From JADLHS01 sp039806955 (GTDB taxonomy: Bacteria; Verrucomicrobiota; Verrucomicrobiia; Limisphaerales; JADLHS01), in assembly GCA_039806955.1 (NCBI GenBank), contig JBDHQI010000016.1:24035-88034 (forward strand): a stretch of DNA of 64,000 bases, read 5' to 3'. Below, piece after piece: positions 15,575 to 24,918 of this stretch (position 1 is its first letter; each line of letters begins with the position of its first letter). The notes beneath the pieces are model-generated. The model had not been told where the DNA came from. It was given only the letters and a program-made list of their open reading frames with translations, and did not search any database. The position numbers and the translations under genes are program-made.

Positions 15575-17266
15575 CTAAGCTTCTGGTTCGTCGCGGTAGC
15601 GGTAGCGCGTGGCGACGATGGTGAACAGGATGCCCACTACGGCCATCATGGCGGCATAGAAAAAGAAGCGTCCCGATGAAACACTTTCGTCGCCGTGTCC
15701 GCTGCCCAGTTTGGTGATGGTCACAATGAGCAGATTGCCCACGGCGGTCGTGAGCAGGAAAAAGCTCATGATGGTGCTTTTCATTGAGGCGGCGGCCTGG
15801 GTGTAGGCAAATTCCAATCCGGTGGTGGACACCAGAATTTCCGCCGTGGTTAAAATCAAATAGGGCCAGGCTTGCAGGGCCAGACTCAAGGTCGAGCCGC
15901 CTTCCAGTTGTTGCTGGTACATAGCCACCAGCACAAAACAAAAGGTCATCATTAACATGCCGGTGGACATGCGCCGCAGTGGCGTGACTCGCAGGCCGAG
16001 TTTTTCGATCAGCGGGTACAACCACCACGTCATGACCGGCAACAGGATCAGCACCAGGATGGCATTCAGCGATTGCATTTGCTCCGCGCCGACGTTCAAC
16101 CCGAGGAAGCGGAAGGATTGCATTTGCGAACCCTGCATCACCCAGGTGGAGAGCGATTGATCCCACAGGGTCCAGAAGGGCACGATAAACGAGAACACCG
16201 CCAGGATGGGAGCGACCGATCGCGCCGCGGCAATCTCCTGCGCGTCAAAGCGGCCGCGCGCCCCCACCCAGAACGCTTCGGGCAATTCAGAGCGAAACCA
16301 CAGACTCGCCACCAGCAGCAGCCCCAGCCAAAGCCCGAGCAAACTCACCGCCACCCAGCCGATTCCCAGCACGTACGTAGGGGTGGGGGAGGAAAAAATG
16401 TCAAATAGCGCCACGGTCAACATGCCCGCCGTGGCCAGCACCGGCAGCACGGCGGAGGTCAGTACCGATATGTAGGAAGCCACACGGACGGAGCCGGGCG
16501 CGCGATGCGAGTTCCGGAACGCCTCGAAAAACACGGTGAAGAAGCCGGCAGTACGGGTGGTTCGTGCGGGTGGTCGGCGAATGTAATGCTTCGTTCCCAA
16601 CCAGAAAATCAACGTGGCCAGAGCCATCAAAATACCCGGCACGCCAAAGGCCCAACTGTAACCGCCGAAGCCGCCCTCCTTCATCTGCCAGAGGATGCGA
16701 TCAAAGAAATTGGCATCGGCGGCGAGCGGCACCTGTTGGGCGGCGATCCAGGGAATGATTAAAAACGAAAAGAAGGAACCAAAATTGATGGAGAAATAGA
16801 AGGCGGCGTAAGCCTTCCGGATCAAATCGCCCTGGTCGGAGGTGAATTGATCTCCCATGAAGGCGGAGACGCACGGTTTGATGCCGCCCGAGCCAAAGGC
16901 AATCAGTGCCAGGCCGACGTACAGACAGTTTAATTTTGCGTCCGCCGTATGAAACAAATCGCTGGTGGCCAGCACGCCGTGTCCTACGCAATAGAACAGC
17001 GAAATCCAAAGGATGGTTTTGTAGCGCCCCCAGATGCGGTCCGACAACCAGCCGCCGAACAACGGCATGAAGTAGTTGACGAACACGAACAGGTGGATGA
17101 TGCCGGTGGCGTGATCCTTGGTTTGCAACAGAACCCCGGTGATGTAGAGCGCCAGAATGCTCCGCATCCCGTAGTAACTGAAGCGCTCGGCGGCCTCGTT
17201 GCCGATGATGTATTTGATTTGTTTGGGCCACCGCGCCTTGGGCTGGACAGATGTTTCCGGATTCAT
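15575..17266 (-). CDS. POT/PTR2-family proton-dependent oligopeptide transporter
   Basis: The N-terminal helix carries the proton-coupling motif E-x-x-E-R-F as NEAAERFSYYGMRSIL (about residues 23-38). Next come FGGWLSDRIWGRYKTI and an FGSGGIKPCVSAFMGDQF segment, the PTR2 signature loop. Twelve or more membrane helices are evident over 563 residues. It should import di- and tripeptides using the proton gradient at the inner membrane. It is divergently oriented from the SGNH hydrolase. Confidence 0.9.
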   Translation of the reverse strand: MNPETSVQPKARWPKQIKYIIGNEAAERFSYYGMRSILALYITGVLLQTKDHATGIIHLFVFVNYFMPLFGGWLSDRIWGRYKTILWISLFYCVGHGVLATSDLFHTADAKLNCLYVGLALIAFGSGGIKPCVSAFMGDQFTSDQGDLIRKAYAAFYFSINFGSFFSFLIIPWIAAQQVPLAADANFFDRILWQMKEGGFGGYSWAFGVPGILMALATLIFWLGTKHYIRRPPARTTRTAGFFTVFFEAFRNSHRAPGSVRVASYISVLTSAVLPVLATAGMLTVALFDIFSSPTPTYVLGIGWVAVSLLGLWLGLLLVASLWFRSELPEAFWVGARGRFDAQEIAAARSVAPILAVFSFIVPFWTLWDQSLSTWVMQGSQMQSFRFLGLNVGAEQMQSLNAILVLILLPVMTWWLYPLIEKLGLRVTPLRRMSTGMLMMTFCFVLVAMYQQQLEGGSTLSLALQAWPYLILTTAEILVSTTGLEFAYTQAAASMKSTIMSFFLLTTAVGNLLIVTITKLGSGHGDESVSSGRFFFYAAMMAVVGILFTIVATRYRYRDEPEA

Positions 17267-17395
17267 GCAGCTTACGATCGGGTGAATTAAACGAATCCGG
17301 CGAAACTGGCGAGCTTTTCTTTGGCCACCAACAAATTTTTATGGAACAAATCGGGCGGGCAGTTTATAGCTCAAAGCTCAATTAATTCACGAATA

Positions 17396-18700
17396 ATGAA
17401 ATTTTACGCAACTCTCCTGGGTGGATTGATCGGGGTGACGGTGCTGGTAATCAGTACGAAAGCGGAGAATTTCGGCACGACGAATGTTCGGGCACTGGAA
17501 CATTTTCGCGCGGCGTTGCTGACGCTGGATCGGCCCGCGACAGTGGTGTCTTTTGGCGACTCGATGGCGGATTCCTACCGTTCAGTCACATATTACGTGA
17601 TGAACCGGCTGAACACGCAATTGGGCAGCGCTGGATATTCCCTGAACAACTATCGCAACACCGCGCTGTGGCAGTTGGAAAACGGCGCCGCCAATCGGGG
17701 GCCGGATCAGTACTGGTTTTGCCGGTACGTGGCCGTGCCGCCCGGCGGTGCGATGTGGTGGTCGAATCAGCCTAGTCCGGCAGGCGTGCTCGCCGACCAG
17801 GCCGGACTTTTCTATGTGAGTCACCCCGGTGGCGGCGGGTTCCGGCTGCGGCTTTCCACCAATGGCGCCCCCTGGGCCACGGTGCGGACGCTGGAGGGTT
17901 ACAGCGCCGAACCGCAGGGGCATTTCGCCACAATCACCCTGCCGCTGGACCGCTATCGGCTGCGGGTGGAGAGCGACACCGGCACAAATTTCATCATCGG
18001 CCCATCTCTGGTCGCCACCCATGCTCCAGGCATTCACTCGGTTTTCATTGATTGGGGCGGCATTCACCTGGGACAGGTCACCAACGTGCCAGCGGCCATT
18101 CGTGAACCTATTTTTGCCGGCCTCCAACCGGACCTGCTGATCTGGCACATGAAAGAAGACGGCACCAGCGCGACCAGCAATCGGATGGAGGCTTGTGAAA
18201 CTTGGTGGCAAAACACGGCGTCTGCTTGCGACGTGATTTACATCGGTACCCCGTGGCTTTCCACGGACCAGACCGGCACAACCACACCGGATCAAAATCG
18301 CGTGGTGCGGAGCATTGCCGTCGAGCACGGCCGCGTTTATGCGGATTTGATGCAGCCGACGATCAGTTACGACTGGCTGGTCGCACAGGGATTCATTGAG
18401 GACGACGGGACGCACCTCAACAACGCGGGCGGGCAATATTGCGCCAACGTCATGTGGGATGACTTGGGCTTTTTTACGCTGGGATTGGATTTGCGCATTG
18501 TGCTGCAATCCATTGGGGGGCAATTGCAGCTCAGTTACACAACCTCTCCGGCGGCGCGTTATCAGGTTGAATTTTCGCCGGATTTGCAAACCTGGACGCC
18601 GCTTTGGACCAATCCGGTTGCAGCGGCGACGTTTTCCACTAACTTCTTTCCGGAAAGTGGGCGGGGGTTTTATCGGTTGAATTTGACGCTGCCATATTAG
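17396..18700 (+). CDS. Secreted SGNH/GDSL hydrolase with C-terminal beta domain
   Basis: The ATG at 17396 gives a signal peptide (MKFYATLLGGLIGVTVLVIS). Block I is VVSFGDSMADS with the nucleophile Ser56; block V appears as DDGTHLNNAG, supplying the Asp and His. After about residue 365 a short domain (ARYQVEFSPDLQTWTPLWT, ending GFYRLNLTL) resembles the small Ig-like C-terminal modules common on exported verrucomicrobial proteins. It is probably an esterase or carbohydrate deacetylase outside the cytoplasm; the substrate is unknown. The middle part is longer than in typical GDSL enzymes. Confidence 0.75.
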   Translation: MKFYATLLGGLIGVTVLVISTKAENFGTTNVRALEHFRAALLTLDRPATVVSFGDSMADSYRSVTYYVMNRLNTQLGSAGYSLNNYRNTALWQLENGAANRGPDQYWFCRYVAVPPGGAMWWSNQPSPAGVLADQAGLFYVSHPGGGGFRLRLSTNGAPWATVRTLEGYSAEPQGHFATITLPLDRYRLRVESDTGTNFIIGPSLVATHAPGIHSVFIDWGGIHLGQVTNVPAAIREPIFAGLQPDLLIWHMKEDGTSATSNRMEACETWWQNTASACDVIYIGTPWLSTDQTGTTTPDQNRVVRSIAVEHGRVYADLMQPTISYDWLVAQGFIEDDGTHLNNAGGQYCANVMWDDLGFFTLGLDLRIVLQSIGGQLQLSYTTSPAARYQVEFSPDLQTWTPLWTNPVAAATFSTNFFPESGRGFYRLNLTLPY

Positions 18701-18771
18701 AATCCGGCTTGAAGCTTGCGTCCGAGGGCAAAGCTCTGTTCAAATAGTCCCCGCTCGTTTCTACAGGCGCG

Positions 18772-20232
18772 ATGCAATTTTATCCCAAGCATTATTGTGG
18801 CGTGTTCGGCATTTTCGGCCATCCGAACGCCGCCGAGTTGACGTATTACGGTCTTTACGCCCTGCAACATCGCGGGCAGGAAAGCGCGGGGATCGTCACC
18901 TGCGACGGCCAGCAATTCCGGGAGCATAAAGGCATGGGCCTGGTCTCCCAAATTTACAACGGCGCGATCCTGCGGGAACTGATTGGTGATATGGCCATTG
19001 GCCACACCCGGTATTCCACCACGGGCGCAAGCAACATCCGGAACGCGCAACCCCTGACGGGAAATTGTCTGCGCGGACAGATTGCTGTCGCGCACAACGG
19101 CAATCTCATCAACGCGGCGTGTTTGCGCGATCAGTTGGAAGCGCGCGGTTTGATGTTTCAAACCACGGCGGACAGTGAGGTCATTCTCAATCTGCTCGCG
19201 CAACCCAATCCAAATGGAAACGAAAATCAGCTTGTCAATGTGGTGCGGCAGATTGAAGGCGCGTTTTCACTGATCATCATGACGGAGCACGAGTTAATCG
19301 GCATTCGTGATCCGCACGGCTTCCGACCGCTGTCCATCGGCCGGGTGGACGGCGCCTACGTGCTTTCCAGTGAAACCTGCGCGTTCGATTTGATCCATGC
19401 GCAGTTCGTGCGCGACGTTGAACCGGGCGAGATTGTGGTGATTGACCGCAACGGACTGCACAGCATACAGGCGTTCCCCGACCAGTCCCGGCGGGCGTTC
19501 TGCATGTTTGAATACGTTTATTTCGCGCGCCCCGACAGCACGATTGGTGGTCGCAATGTTTACAAGGTGCGCGTCGAGATGGGGCGTCAACTCGCCCGCG
19601 AAATGCCGGTGGCGGCGGATTTGGTGGTTCCCGTGCCGGACAGCGGGGTTTACGCGGCGTTAGGTTACGCGGAGGAGGCCAAAATTCCCTTCGAAATGGC
19701 GTTCATCCGCAATCACTACGTCGGGCGCAGTTTTTTGCAGCCGACGCAGCTCATTCGTGATTTTAATGTGCGGGTGAAACTGAACCTCATTGAGGAACTG
19801 GTCAGCGGCAAGCGGGTGATCATTGTGGATGATTCCATCGTGCGCGGCACGACTTGCAAAGCGCGCGTCAAGACGTTGAAAGACGCCGGCGCCAAGGAAG
19901 TCCACGTGCGCGTCAGTTGTCCGCCGCACCGGAATCCGTGCGTTTACGGCATTGATTTTCCAGATCGTAGCAAGCTGATGGCGGCGAATTATTCCATTCC
20001 GCAAATTTGCGAATATCTCAACGCTGATTCGCTGCATTACCTCTCGCTCGACGGCATGGTGCGGGCGACCGGTTTGCCGAAGGAGCATTTTTGTCTGGCG
20101 TGTTGGGACGGCAACTATCCCGTGCCGCATGATTCACAGACCGACAAGGAAATTCTCGAACGCCGCCGGCACCGCGTGGAAAGCCTGCGCGATTCGCTGG
20201 CGCGAGACGATCTGCAGATTCGGCTTTTATGA
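18772..20232 (+). CDS. purF: Amidophosphoribosyltransferase
   Basis: First committed step of purine synthesis: PRPP plus glutamine to phosphoribosylamine. The Ntn-hydrolase nucleophile is Cys9 (HYCGVFGIFGH) behind an eight-residue propeptide that must be removed. Conserved cysteines in CMFEYVYFARPDS, PCVYGIDF and CLACWDGNYP mark the 4Fe-4S, Bacillus-type class. The PRPP loop is VIIVDDSIVRGTT. The stop overlaps the next start by ATGA, although the neighbour is not a purine gene. Confidence 0.96.
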   Translation: MQFYPKHYCGVFGIFGHPNAAELTYYGLYALQHRGQESAGIVTCDGQQFREHKGMGLVSQIYNGAILRELIGDMAIGHTRYSTTGASNIRNAQPLTGNCLRGQIAVAHNGNLINAACLRDQLEARGLMFQTTADSEVILNLLAQPNPNGNENQLVNVVRQIEGAFSLIIMTEHELIGIRDPHGFRPLSIGRVDGAYVLSSETCAFDLIHAQFVRDVEPGEIVVIDRNGLHSIQAFPDQSRRAFCMFEYVYFARPDSTIGGRNVYKVRVEMGRQLAREMPVAADLVVPVPDSGVYAALGYAEEAKIPFEMAFIRNHYVGRSFLQPTQLIRDFNVRVKLNLIEELVSGKRVIIVDDSIVRGTTCKARVKTLKDAGAKEVHVRVSCPPHRNPCVYGIDFPDRSKLMAANYSIPQICEYLNADSLHYLSLDGMVRATGLPKEHFCLACWDGNYPVPHDSQTDKEILERRRHRVESLRDSLARDDLQIRLL

Positions 20233-21623
20233 AACCATCCAAACTTTCACGGCGGCGCCACCGTTGCCGGAGTTGGCTGTGGCTGGTCCTGCTGGGCTTG
20301 GGGATCGGCATCGGCAGGCCGGTTCACGGAGCGCTGGACCCCAACCGCCACGTCATACTCATCACCATTGATGGTTTGGCCGCTTCGTATCTTTCCGATC
20401 CGCGCGCGCCGCTGCCGACGTTGCGTGAACTGGCGGCTCGCGGCGCCGCCGCGGAAGCCATGCACGTTTCTTCTCCGGCCGTGACGTGGCCGAACCATAC
20501 AACGCTCGTCACGGGCGTGTCGCCGCGACAACACTCGGTTTTGTTCAATGGCAGATTAACGCGCGGCGCCGCGGGAGCGGCCGTGGATTTGAAAGGCACG
20601 TACGACAAGCGGGATTTGGTGGCCGTGCCCACCGTGTACGATTTGCTCCATGGCGTCGGGTTGCGCACCGCCGGCATCAACTGGCCCTGCACGCGCAACA
20701 GCGGCACGCTGGATGACGATTTTCCCGATGTCCCGGGTGCGGTGGATTTCACCACGCCCAAACTGCGTGAAGAATTGATTCAGGCCGGGTGGTTGACCGG
20801 ACCGGACAACGAGGCCTTTCGCGCGCACGGCATCGCGGTGATGGATGAAATCTGGACCGGCGCGGCGGTGCATTTGTTCCGCACGCGGCCGCCGCATTTT
20901 TTGCTGTTTCACTTGCTGACGACGGATTCTGTGCAGCACCAATACGGCCCGCAATCCACGGCGGCCTACGCCGCGCTCGGTCTGGCGGATGCGCGAGTGG
21001 CCGAGTTGCTGCGCGCGGTGGATGCCGCCGGGGTGCGCCCGCAAACGACCGTGTTCATCACCTCGGATCACGGATTTGTCCGACCGACCAGGCGGATTCG
21101 CCCCAATGTGCTTTTTCGCAAGGCGGGTTTGTTCGAGGCGGCACCGCAGCGGCGCGCGCAATCCGTGGCGGAAGGCGGTACGGCCTTTGTTTATCTGACC
21201 CATCCCGAAACACGGACTGAGGATCGCGCCAAAGTCATTGAACTGCTGCGCGAGCATGAAGGTGTGGCGGCGATTTTGGAGCCGGAGAGCTTTGCCAAAC
21301 TGGGCTTGCCCGACCCCGCGCAAAATCCGCAGATGTGCGATTTGTTGCTGGCGGCGGAAGATGGTTATGCCTTTGTCAACGATGCGTCGGGGAATGATTC
21401 CTTGGTGGAATTAAAAACCCCGGCGGGCGCGCACGGTTATCTGGCCAGCGAACCGAAGATGGACGGCGTGTTCATCGCCGCCGGCGCGGGAATTCGCCCT
21501 GGAGTAAAACTGAAGCGGGTGGAGAACGTGGACGTCGCACCCACCATTGCGGCTTTATTCGGACAAACCCTGAACGGGGTTGAGGGCCGGGTGTTGCGGC
21601 AGATTTTACTCGAGTCGAAGTGA
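20229..21623 (+). CDS. Exported alkaline-phosphatase-superfamily phosphodiesterase
   Basis: A signal peptide (residues about 1-34) precedes HVILITIDGLAASYL, which supplies the metal-binding Asp. SPAVTWPNHTTLVTG carries the nucleophilic Thr of type I phosphodiesterase/nucleotide pyrophosphatase enzymes. Further metal ligands appear in DSVQHQYGP and TSDHGF. It should hydrolyse phosphodiesters or nucleotides in the periplasm. It starts inside the purF stop codon, so the two are translationally coupled; a nucleotide-salvage link is possible but only inferred. Confidence 0.85.
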   Translation: MKPSKLSRRRHRCRSWLWLVLLGLGIGIGRPVHGALDPNRHVILITIDGLAASYLSDPRAPLPTLRELAARGAAAEAMHVSSPAVTWPNHTTLVTGVSPRQHSVLFNGRLTRGAAGAAVDLKGTYDKRDLVAVPTVYDLLHGVGLRTAGINWPCTRNSGTLDDDFPDVPGAVDFTTPKLREELIQAGWLTGPDNEAFRAHGIAVMDEIWTGAAVHLFRTRPPHFLLFHLLTTDSVQHQYGPQSTAAYAALGLADARVAELLRAVDAAGVRPQTTVFITSDHGFVRPTRRIRPNVLFRKAGLFEAAPQRRAQSVAEGGTAFVYLTHPETRTEDRAKVIELLREHEGVAAILEPESFAKLGLPDPAQNPQMCDLLLAAEDGYAFVNDASGNDSLVELKTPAGAHGYLASEPKMDGVFIAAGAGIRPGVKLKRVENVDVAPTIAALFGQTLNGVEGRVLRQILLESK

Positions 21624-22028
21624 TGTAAAATGGCGCCGCATTTGTGCAGAATTGAGCCTTGGTTTGCAAAATGTAGTTGGCAGAGACTCAGGCGGGTCCG
21701 TGTAGCGGGCTTAAATTCGGTTTCCCCGATTCATTCTCTTGCCGTCTCACGGGATGGTTTGGCAGTCCGACAGTGCTGCGACCGGGGACAGTCGCACTCC
21801 TTCCTTGGATTTGGGTGGAACGGTCGACTTGGCCGTTCTGATCGGTAACTTACCGGCCGGTGTAATCCGATTTTATTTCCCTCCCTCAGAAAACATCAGA
21901 ATTTGATGCCGTCTGCGGGGGTGCAAACGACCACCGCCGTGGGCGGGCGATGCCCCCCAATCCTCACCCACCACCCAGATGGGTTGGCCCACGAGTTTCG
22001 TCGCTGATGACGGTGAGTTTGAGGATTA
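21624..22028. other. Gap of about 400 bases without a recognisable gene
   Basis: This lies between two convergent genes. Short frames exist but none has a start with a ribosome site or any familiar motif. No strong terminator hairpin or RNA motif was seen. Confidence 0.5.
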
Positions 22029-22817
22029 TTACGGTGTCGGCACGACAAATTTTTCGTGCAGGCGATCGTGCAGCAAACGTTGATCTTCCTCCGTCAAAGT
22101 TTGCAGGTATTCCTGCACGAGGGCGTTGGCGCGGAAGTTTCGCGAGCGTTGGACTGCGGCGGCAAATTCGGTTTCATCCGACCAAAAGGCGGTGCCTGCG
22201 TCAAACATCACCCACGGTTTGGGGCGCAGGTTGCCATCCTTCTTGCGATACTTTACCCCATCCACCAGAGACGATTTGCCGACGAAGCGCCAGGTGCGAT
22301 CAAAGAACACGCGTTCGACCCGAAACACATTCTCCGCCTCCGCGTAACGCACCCAAAGCGTGAACGCCGCCGCGAACTGCCGCTGGCGTTTTTCGTGATC
22401 GCGAAACGTGCCCAGATCATTTTCCGGTTGTCGCGTGTTCCGGGTGGCCTTGATGGAAATTTCAATCGTGTTGGTTCCGCAATGAATGGCCAGGTCGGCC
22501 AAACGGTTTTTCCCCTGTCCGGGTGCGGCGTCGCCTGCATCAAAGTTTTCCCGCTGCAATTCGGGGATGTGGCGGAGCAAAATTTCCCGCAATGCGGCAA
22601 TGCTCAAATCTTCAAACTGCCGCCAAACCGTGGTGTAGCTGCCGGACACGACGTTGGTGCGCAACAGCGCGGTTAATTCAGCGCTCAAGTTCGTAGTCAG
22701 CAGGTCCAGTTGCGCGATAATCGGCGCGACCCTGGGTTCCGCTGCCCGCCCCGCGCTCGCACAAATCAAGAGCGTCAGTGTGAGCCACCGGACGGAGCTG
22801 GCGCGCTGCGATTTCAT
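22029..22817 (-). CDS. Exported protein of unknown function with nuclease-like features
   Basis: The signal peptide is MKSQRASSVRWLTLTLLICA, cleaved near GRAAEP. Residues about 105-135 read LADLAIHC, IEISIKATRNTR and PENDLGTF. That is an Asp, then a strand with a Lys, then an Asn-Asp-(Leu)-Gly turn, a pattern seen in type II restriction endonuclease folds. The canonical (D/E)xK acidic residue is replaced by Ser (SIK), so activity is doubtful. The gene is translationally coupled by ATGA to the nuclease-fold gene rmuC upstream. The fold assignment is a guess. Confidence 0.6.
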   Translation of the reverse strand: MKSQRASSVRWLTLTLLICASAGRAAEPRVAPIIAQLDLLTTNLSAELTALLRTNVVSGSYTTVWRQFEDLSIAALREILLRHIPELQRENFDAGDAAPGQGKNRLADLAIHCGTNTIEISIKATRNTRQPENDLGTFRDHEKRQRQFAAAFTLWVRYAEAENVFRVERVFFDRTWRFVGKSSLVDGVKYRKKDGNLRPKPWVMFDAGTAFWSDETEFAAAVQRSRNFRANALVQEYLQTLTEEDQRLLHDRLHEKFVVPTP

Positions 22818-24178
22818 GGCGGCGGCTGGGGTTGCGTTTCGAGCAACGGCACGGCGGCCAGATTTTTATGGGCCGGGGCGCCACCTAAATCCGCGAGGCG
22901 TTCGCCCGCTGGTCGCACCCGGGATTGGAAACTCGCGGCGGCTTTATTGTAAGCCGCGTTGGCCTTTTCCAAACCGTCGCGGATGGAGTCGAAGTGATCG
23001 GTGAAGGTGACCACGCGCGCGTAAAATTCCTGCGCGGCGACGGCAATTTTCTGCGCGTTCTCGGTTTGCGCGTGTTGCTGCCAGCTCACACTGACGGAAC
23101 GTAAGAGCGCGATCAACGACGCCGGGGTGGCCAGCAGAATGTGTTTGCGCGCGGCTTCCACGATCAGATCGCGATCACCCTCCAGGGCGGCGCTGAATAA
23201 CGATTCGGCCGGAACAAACAACACGACGTAATCCAACGCATTGGGAAATTGCCGTGGATAATCCCGCTCGGCCAGCGCTTTGATGGTCGCCTTGAGTTTG
23301 CCGGCGTGGGCGGCCAGGGCCTCGGCGCGTTTGGTGGCATCTGCCGCCTCCAACGCATGCAAGAAATCCAGTTCCGGTACTTTGGCGTCCACGATGATGA
23401 GTCGGTCGCCGGGCAGCCGCACCAGCATGTCCGGCTTCTTGTCATCGGATTGCGTCTGTTCCGTGAAATCGCAGTGCGCGCTCATCCCGGCGGCCTCCAC
23501 GACGCGGCGCAACGTCTCTTCACCCCAACGCCCACGCGCCTGATTGGATTTTAGAACGGAACGAAACTGCGCCGTTTCCGCAGCGAGCGATTGACTGGAT
23601 TGTGCCAGGGTTTCCAGTTGCCTCTTCACCTCGCCGAGTGTGGCCGCTTGCGTCGTTTCACTTTGCTGAAGGCGCTTCTGATACGTGTCCAACTGCTGCT
23701 TGAGCGGCTCAACCAGCACCTTGATGGACTCCCGGCGTTTGTCCAAATCGCCCCTGGCGGCTTCCTGAAATTTACCGAACGACTGTTCGGCCAATCGCAG
23801 AAATTCTGGCGCCGTCTGCTTCAACGCATCGGCGCTCAGCGCCTTGAACGCCTCGCGCAAATCCGTCAGCGCCTTGGCCTGCGCTTCCTTCGCCTCGGCC
23901 AGCGCGCGTTCATGCAGTGCCTTTTGTTCGGTCAGCAATTTCTCCGCGCTGGCTTGATGCGCCTGCGCCGTTGCCAGTGTGGTTTTGATGGCGATGACTT
24001 CACTGCGAAGGGAGGTCAATTCAGCTTCGCGCTGTTGTAGTTGCTGGCGCAGCTCGTTTTCGAGCGCGACATTGGCGGGTGCGACCGTCGGTTTGCCGCG
24101 CGTCATGAGATGGCCGATCAGCCAGCCAAGGCCGCCGCCGAGGAGAAACGCGATTGCAAGTTGAACGCCGAGGGACAT
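22814..24178 (-). CDS. rmuC: RmuC-family DNA recombination protein
   Basis: An N-terminal membrane anchor (LAIFLLGGGLGWLIG region) is followed by a long coiled coil to about residue 200 and then the RmuC nuclease-like domain: RWGEETLRRVVEAAGM, KPDMLVRLPGDRLIIVDAK (a PD-(D/E)xK-type site) and LDYVVLFVPAESLFSAAL. In E. coli RmuC limits inversions between short inverted repeats. The 454-residue length is typical. It ends in ATGA with the exported gene downstream. Confidence 0.92.
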   Translation of the reverse strand: MSLGVQLAIAFLLGGGLGWLIGHLMTRGKPTVAPANVALENELRQQLQQREAELTSLRSEVIAIKTTLATAQAHQASAEKLLTEQKALHERALAEAKEAQAKALTDLREAFKALSADALKQTAPEFLRLAEQSFGKFQEAARGDLDKRRESIKVLVEPLKQQLDTYQKRLQQSETTQAATLGEVKRQLETLAQSSQSLAAETAQFRSVLKSNQARGRWGEETLRRVVEAAGMSAHCDFTEQTQSDDKKPDMLVRLPGDRLIIVDAKVPELDFLHALEAADATKRAEALAAHAGKLKATIKALAERDYPRQFPNALDYVVLFVPAESLFSAALEGDRDLIVEAARKHILLATPASLIALLRSVSVSWQQHAQTENAQKIAVAAQEFYARVVTFTDHFDSIRDGLEKANAAYNKAAASFQSRVRPAGERLADLGGAPAHKNLAAVPLLETQPQPPP

Positions 24179-24219
24179 GGTTAAATGGCTTTGTGGATTT
24201 GTTCTCTTTCACCCCGACC

Positions 24220-24322
24220 CTCTCCCAAGGAGAGAAAGAAACGCGTCACTGAACTGTAGCAGCCGGCGTAAGTCAGCTCCAACTTCTTCCCCAAATTTAG
24301 ATGGAGCGGACTCATGTCCGCT
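24220..24322. repeat. Pair of short palindromes
   Basis: Two hairpins lie in the gap between rmuC and the ATL-like gene: CTCTCC/GGAGAG with a three-base loop (24220-24234), inside a longer TTTC...GAAA palindrome, and AGCGGAC/GTCCGCT with a TCAT loop (24305-24322). They resemble the intergenic palindromes at 24850, 25393 and 41698 in style, though not in exact sequence. Confidence 0.5.
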
Positions 24323-24367
24323 GCTGCGAAGCTCAGGATGAGGGGGAAAGCGTGGCCCGATTTTCAT

Positions 24368-24844
24368 TCAGTGCAATTTTCCGAGCAATTTTTTCTCGTA
24401 ATCCGCCACGAGCAATTGCTTGCCTTTGCTGACAAGCTTATGCCCCTCGGCGCGTAGTCGTTTGGACAAAGCCGCTGCACCACCGGGATACTTGGGATTT
24501 ACTTCACCACCGGTCTTGAGCGTGCGCCAGTAAGGCGTGATGCGTTTCACGCCTTCGGTTTCCGCTTCCGCTGCGGCGTGGGCGGCAATCCACGAAAAAA
24601 TTCCCGTCGTGATTGGGCAGGCGAAATCAGCTTTGTGCTTCCTGGCCAAGGCGGCGCGCAGTTCGTTGATGGTGACGAGGCGGCCTTTCGACACCTGACG
24701 CATCAACGCATCCACCTCGCGCGGCGCGGGAATGACCATCGTGCCCGTGCCCCAACGCCGGGTCAGCTTGTCGGTGACCGGGCCAACGCGCGGCAGACCT
24801 TTGTCATCCGCCAGTTTTTCGCGCCAGGATTTTTTCTTTTTCAT
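24368..24844 (-). CDS. MGMT/ATL-like DNA-binding protein without the alkyl-acceptor cysteine
   Basis: The protein has a Lys-rich N-terminus, then KGRLVTINELRAALARKH, similar to the GxVTTYGxIA helix of O6-alkylguanine transferases. TPYWRTLKTGGEVNPKYPGG aligns with the PCHRV...G active-site stretch. At the acceptor position PCHR reads PYWR, so the Cys is a Tyr, as in alkyltransferase-like (ATL) proteins where it is usually Trp. Such proteins bind damaged DNA and recruit excision repair. The assignment rests on motif order only. Confidence 0.6.
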   Translation of the reverse strand: MKKKKSWREKLADDKGLPRVGPVTDKLTRRWGTGTMVIPAPREVDALMRQVSKGRLVTINELRAALARKHKADFACPITTGIFSWIAAHAAAEAETEGVKRITPYWRTLKTGGEVNPKYPGGAAALSKRLRAEGHKLVSKGKQLLVADYEKKLLGKLH

Positions 24845-24849
24845 TTCGG

Positions 24850-24915
24850 GTGGCTGCGTTCGTAAGAACGCGGCTGACTTTGACTGCCTGGCCGCACTCT
24901 CACGAGTGCAGCCAC
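24850..24915. repeat. Composite REP/BIME-like palindrome
   Basis: Two perfect 6-bp hairpins, GCGTTC/GAACGC with loop GTAA (24856-24871) and GCACTC/GAGTGC with loop TCAC (24894-24909), are arranged head to head inside an outer inverted repeat GTGGCTGC...GCAGCCAC. The element fills the space between the ATL-like and ridA genes. Confidence 0.7.
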
Positions 24916-24918
24916 AAA

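Noticed and set aside
21630..21848. 72-codon plus-strand frame in the gap after the phosphodiesterase
   Set aside because: No ribosome site, no motif, and Arg/Trp-rich composition; it does not look coding.
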